From: Imbricaverruca yamaguchii
Taxonomy: Eukaryota; Arthropoda; Thecostraca; Neoverrucidae
DNA length: 64,000 nucleotides
Assembly (NCBI GenBank): GCA_034440575.1
Contig: JAOTOL010001604.1
Span: 565,001-629,000 of the forward strand
Reading direction: 5' to 3'
Part shown: positions 60,261-64,000 of the stretch, one piece after another
How positions within the stretch are numbered: the stretch's first letter is position 1
Layout: each line of letters starts with the position of its first letter
Notes under the pieces: model-generated
Told to the model about the DNA's origin: nothing
What the model saw: the letters and a program-made list of their open reading frames with translations, nothing else
The model's database searches: none
Position numbers and translations under genes: made by a program

Positions 60261-60436
60261 AATCAGTTACCGGGGCGGCGTAAGTTGATAACTTGTTCCT
60301 ATTTATCTCAGTATAAGATAACAATGGGTACCTATGAAATATACTGATCGAAATCCGGCTACTATTTGTATGAGTTTTGCTTGAGCCACCTTGCAATCCG
60401 TTTGCTCCCGCATGCAAAGACCAGGTCTCATTCCTC

Positions 60437-60735
60437 CCCGGTAGCTCAGTTGGTTAGAGCGCTGGCCTGCACTGGTCTCCCCTGTACTGGCAACGCAGGG
60501 TTCGAGTCGCTTCGCGCGCTCGCATTTAGCCCCCGGCCGGGAGTGTCAGTTGGCAGCTGGCCCGATAAGGTCGGGGACGAGCTACCCGGTGGCCGTGTCG
60601 GTGCATTGGCGGCACGTTAAACTTTCGGTCTAAACTCTGCCGTTGAACTGAAGTTCATGGATCGGATGGTTGGGCCAGGGTTCACGCAATGAGCTCTGCT
60701 TAGCAATATAACCTTGACTCCTCAAGCCACCCCAG
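60437..60735 (+). mobile_element. tRNA-derived SINE, family S3, plus copy
   Basis: The A box GGTAGCTCAGTTGGTTAGAG (60440) and B box GGGTTCGAGTCGC (60498) are intact. A long tRNA-unrelated body ends near CACCCCAGCAACA. It lies 180 bp from an inverted copy, so read-through RNA could form a hairpin of about 250 bp. Confidence 0.82.
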
Positions 60736-62509
60736 CAACAACTCTGATTAAATGTATTAAATAAATACAAATTTGCACGCCACTTTTCACGCTACTCTAT
60801 CTGGGATGTGTGAACCCGAGTCTTAATCACTGAAAGAGGCTTACTTAGACCTCCAATATCAAATCCAGCTCATGAAATATAGGTGGTTCTGCTGTTGTGG
60901 AAGGGAAGGCGTTGCAAACGGTAGGAGCAGTCCCTCCTACAACCTCAAAACGCTATAGTTTAAAGTTGTTGTTTCCTTGGCTTTTCAAGCACACATTTTG
61001 AGACATCTGGATAAAAAGCTTGAATTTTCCCCTGCACCAGCCTTGAAGGCCTGTCCATAGCACTGACCATGAGTGTATCCCAGAGTGAGGCAACAGGGTG
61101 ACCAACTCCCTCCCTGAAGTGAGAAAACCTCAATTGGAATTTACCTTAAATTGAATACTCAGTGTACTGAGGGTTATAATATTAGCAGGGATGTACACAG
61201 ACAAGTTCCAGCCCCTTTTTCCACACAATTTTTGAATAAGGTAAAACCACACATATGATTAATGCTCCAGCATTACAGCCAGGTATTTGTACCAAATGCT
61301 GACATTATTTGCTATCAGAAAAAAATACACCTTACTTGGCAGAAGAAGCTGTGGCTTAGTGCTTTATTCATCTTTTTAAGCATGGATGGCCACAAATCCT
61401 CTTCTTAAAGCATCCTTTGCACTGTAGTTGGACCAACTTTTCTCCAAAGTGCATTCAGTTTGACTCTTCCTTTAGGGGTCATGTGTCCTTGTGAACCAGT
61501 TGATGCACATAGTGCACCTCAAGTTACTAATATTTACAGTCTAGGATGTGACCATGGAGAAATAATGTTCCAATGAATATGCACTCCGGTGAGAAAATTT
61601 GATTAACTATGCATGGTAATTCATAAGCAAATTGAGTTCACAAAAGCATCATAGGTGGAAAGGAGGATATTTCCATCAAAATGCACATTAATGCTGCCCT
61701 TAAAGCTCTGGAGTAACTCCGACATGCATACATTGAAAGAGATAAAAAATTAACAATTAATTCTGACAACCTGCATATCAGATACTTCCAACTTATTCTA
61801 CAAAATACCTTACCTTCTTATTACTTAGCACAGGGCTAGAGAGCAGATAATGAGGCACATTTCATGCCAAATAAACTTACATTTTAGTGCCAGCTAATGG
61901 TTTCCATATGCTGGGCAATGGGTATTTAACTAGGGTTATGTCTGTCATAACATGTATGTTGCTTTCATCTGGTGTTCACTGCACATTCAAGATTATAATA
62001 TTTCAAGACATAGGTAGCAAAGCTTTTTCTCCAAAGGGAGGTTGGGATAGGTTGGATTAAGTTATGCAGCATTTTGTCTACATGTCATTGAATGTTCTAC
62101 TACCTAAATAAGTCATTTTTGTTGTTATTTTGCATACAACCTGAAAAGTAAGCATTTGCACAGAACATGAACGATTCAATCTTAGTCACCTTCATAAACA
62201 TTGCACTAGAATTATAAATTCCAAGGATTCATAAAACGAATTAAAGCATACATTTGCCGGTAAGCCTAGGCTCATGTTTGATAAATCCAGCTATGGTTCT
62301 AATTTCAGTTCGTGAAACTTTAAGCGTTATGAACGGTAACAGGTTGAAGGTTGTTGTATCCCATGAGCTGAAGAAATTCTCCACACAACTTAAGAGCGTG
62401 TTCAATAACCCACGCACCCAAACAATACTCCTTAGCCTCATATACCCACGCCAACAATCAGAAGCACCGTATGCCAAACCACAACACTCTCATGTCTACT
62501 CTGTTGCTC
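60736..62509. other. Unassigned AT-rich region
   Basis: No gene. The stretch at 62035-62240 weakly resembles 49150-49340 (shared AAGTAAGCATTTGCA context), perhaps an old repeat. Confidence 0.35.
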
Positions 62510-63545
62510 TGGGCTGTTGCCGTGACCATATTCAGAAACTACCGAACTAAATTCCACCAAGCCTTCACCAATCGATTCAGTTGGATCGATTTTTGTGGGA
62601 CTTTTGAATATAAATATAAAGTATTACGCAAAGCTATAAAATTACCCCTCAAACTTGGGGCGACAATTTTGAAATCATTTTGAAAGTGTTGCCGTGCCCA
62701 TGCTCATAAACCGCTGCACCGAATTGAACTAAACCTCCACCAATCGATGCAGCATAGTCGATTTACTTGGGACTTTAAAATATGGTGACCTTGACCTTGA
62801 CCTAAGGTCGCTGATTAAGTACATCTTTATTTTGAATTGTTGCCGTGACCATGCTCCTAAACTACTGAACAGAAGTTTATGAAACCTTCACCAATAGACG
62901 TGACATGGTCGATATACTTGGGACTTTTGAATATAGTGACCTTGGCCTTAGGTCAAGGTCATCAAAAAAGCACAAAACCATTTTTAAAACTTTTAACCAC
63001 GCCCATACTCTGAAACTACCCAATACAATTTCATGAAACCTTCACAAATCGACGTAACGTGTTCGATATACGTGGGGCTTTGAATATCGTGACCTTGACC
63101 TTAGGTCAAGGTCACCAAAATCCACGACATCGTTTTCTTGCCTATTTGACACGCCCATGCTCCCAAAGTACAGAACCGAATTTGATGAAACATTCACCAA
63201 TCGACGTGGAATGGGCGATATATTATGGAGTTTAAATATGGTGACCTCGGCCCTAGGTCAAGGTCATACAAAATGCATAAAACTCATTTTAATGGTTGTT
63301 GCGCCGCCCATGCTCCGAAAGTACGAAACCGAATTTCATGAAACCTTCGCCAATCGACGTGCCGTGGTCGATATACTTGGGACTTTTCAATATGGTGACC
63401 TCGGCCTTAGGTCAAGGTCATCAAAAGTGTATAAAACTCATTTTAATGTTGTTGCGCCGCCCATACTATGAAAGTACGAAACCAAATTCCATGAAACCTT
63501 TGCAAGTCGACGTGACGTGGTCGATATACTTTCGGCTCTTGAATA
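62510..63545 (+). repeat. ~152-bp satellite, about 7 copies, with GGTCA palindromes
   Basis: Each unit has CCCATGCTC..AAAGTACxGAA, then ATTTCATGAAACCTTCACCAATCGACGT (given here as CATGAAACCTTC and AATCGACGTG), then GTCGATATACTTGGGACTTT. After that come GGTGACCTTGACC and TTAGGTCAAGGTCATC. Units start near 62517, 62692, 62845, 62998, 63150, 63301 and 63454. The last copy breaks off at about 63545. Confidence 0.9.
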
Positions 63546-64000
63546 TGATGATTGTCATTTATATCCTTTACATAACGCCGACCAAGCCATACGTTGTTCC
63601 CAGTAACTACTTTACAACAAATTTATATAACATGATTGACCATCACTATTTATGGGCTCCCAAGGTCAACGTATTTCCCTTGCATCTGCTGCTGTCTTCT
63701 AGGTGCGTGGTCGTGTTAGGCTGTGCCCGCATTTGCTATTTTATGCCATGTATGGTACTGCAATACGTTTATATTTCGGTCGTTTGGTGAGCCGTGGTAT
63801 CCGTAATGCACTTCGTCTTTTTCACTCCTTGCTTGTTCACTTGCTGTTCTAGTTTAAGGAAAGTTTTCTTACCATGGGTGGAGGCAAGACTGTATACCTT
63901 CATCAACATGGGTGGAGGCTTTGAATGATTGCTTACCTATATTCGTACCAATCACCATCACATTTACCAGAGTTTTCAGTGTCAGTTCCCACCCAATTTT
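63546..64000. other. Unassigned right end
   Basis: No gene or repeat recognised. A short direct repeat, ACCATGGGTGGAGGCAAGAC versus ACATGGGTGGAGGCTTTGA, lies at about 63873 and 63907. Confidence 0.35.

Noticed and set aside
60437..60515. Possible functional tRNA gene
   Set aside because: The tRNA-like head is followed by a long conserved body also present in an inverted copy, so it is a SINE.

Overview
The window looks like invertebrate nuclear DNA: spliced genes with consensus GT..AG junctions, tRNA-derived SINEs, 5'-truncated LINE fragments, long (CA)n tracts and many minisatellites. No operons, rRNA genes or intact functional tRNA genes were seen. The organism cannot be fixed from sequence alone. 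An arthropod (possibly a crustacean or chelicerate) is plausible but unproven.

The left 24 kb is dominated by one plus-strand gene, which I assembled from eight exons between about 3476 and 23634. Reading frames and GT..AG junctions agree at all seven introns, giving 2721 nt including the stop, or 906 residues. The product is a low-complexity nuclear protein of the SR/RS-rich type: a Met/Pro-rich N-terminus, a charged coding minisatellite, an acidic motif, a poly-Lys stretch, two RS domains around an RG-rich segment, and a charged helical C-terminus. Six of seven introns are phase 2, and four internal exons are symmetric cassettes. Its introns are packed with repeats: a 51-bp minisatellite (intron 1), an old mobile-element copy (intron 2), a 1.9-kb 19-20 bp minisatellite (intron 4), and a 5.5-kb palindromic hAT-like element plus 0.5 kb of (CA)n (intron 7).

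From 24.2 to 25.4 kb there is a 72-bp tandem array, then three near-identical 111-bp units. Each unit carries a start codon, a textbook signal peptide and a splice-donor-like site. Beyond this, 26-64 kb is almost entirely repeats: decayed quasi-periodic arrays, several LINE reverse-transcriptase fragments, TIR elements (one with clean TTAA flanks), SINEs and satellites. There is also a large nested inverted duplication (about 40.6-44.9 kb against 53.0-60.0 kb). I found no convincing host gene to the right of 25.4 kb.

The most useful observations are the reconstructed SR gene, the hAT-like foldback element with an 8-bp target duplication, the triplicated signal-peptide exon, the TTAA-flanked MITE, and satellites carrying dense AP-1-like or nuclear-receptor-like palindromes. 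I did not find a defence system, biosynthetic cluster or other clearly new machinery.
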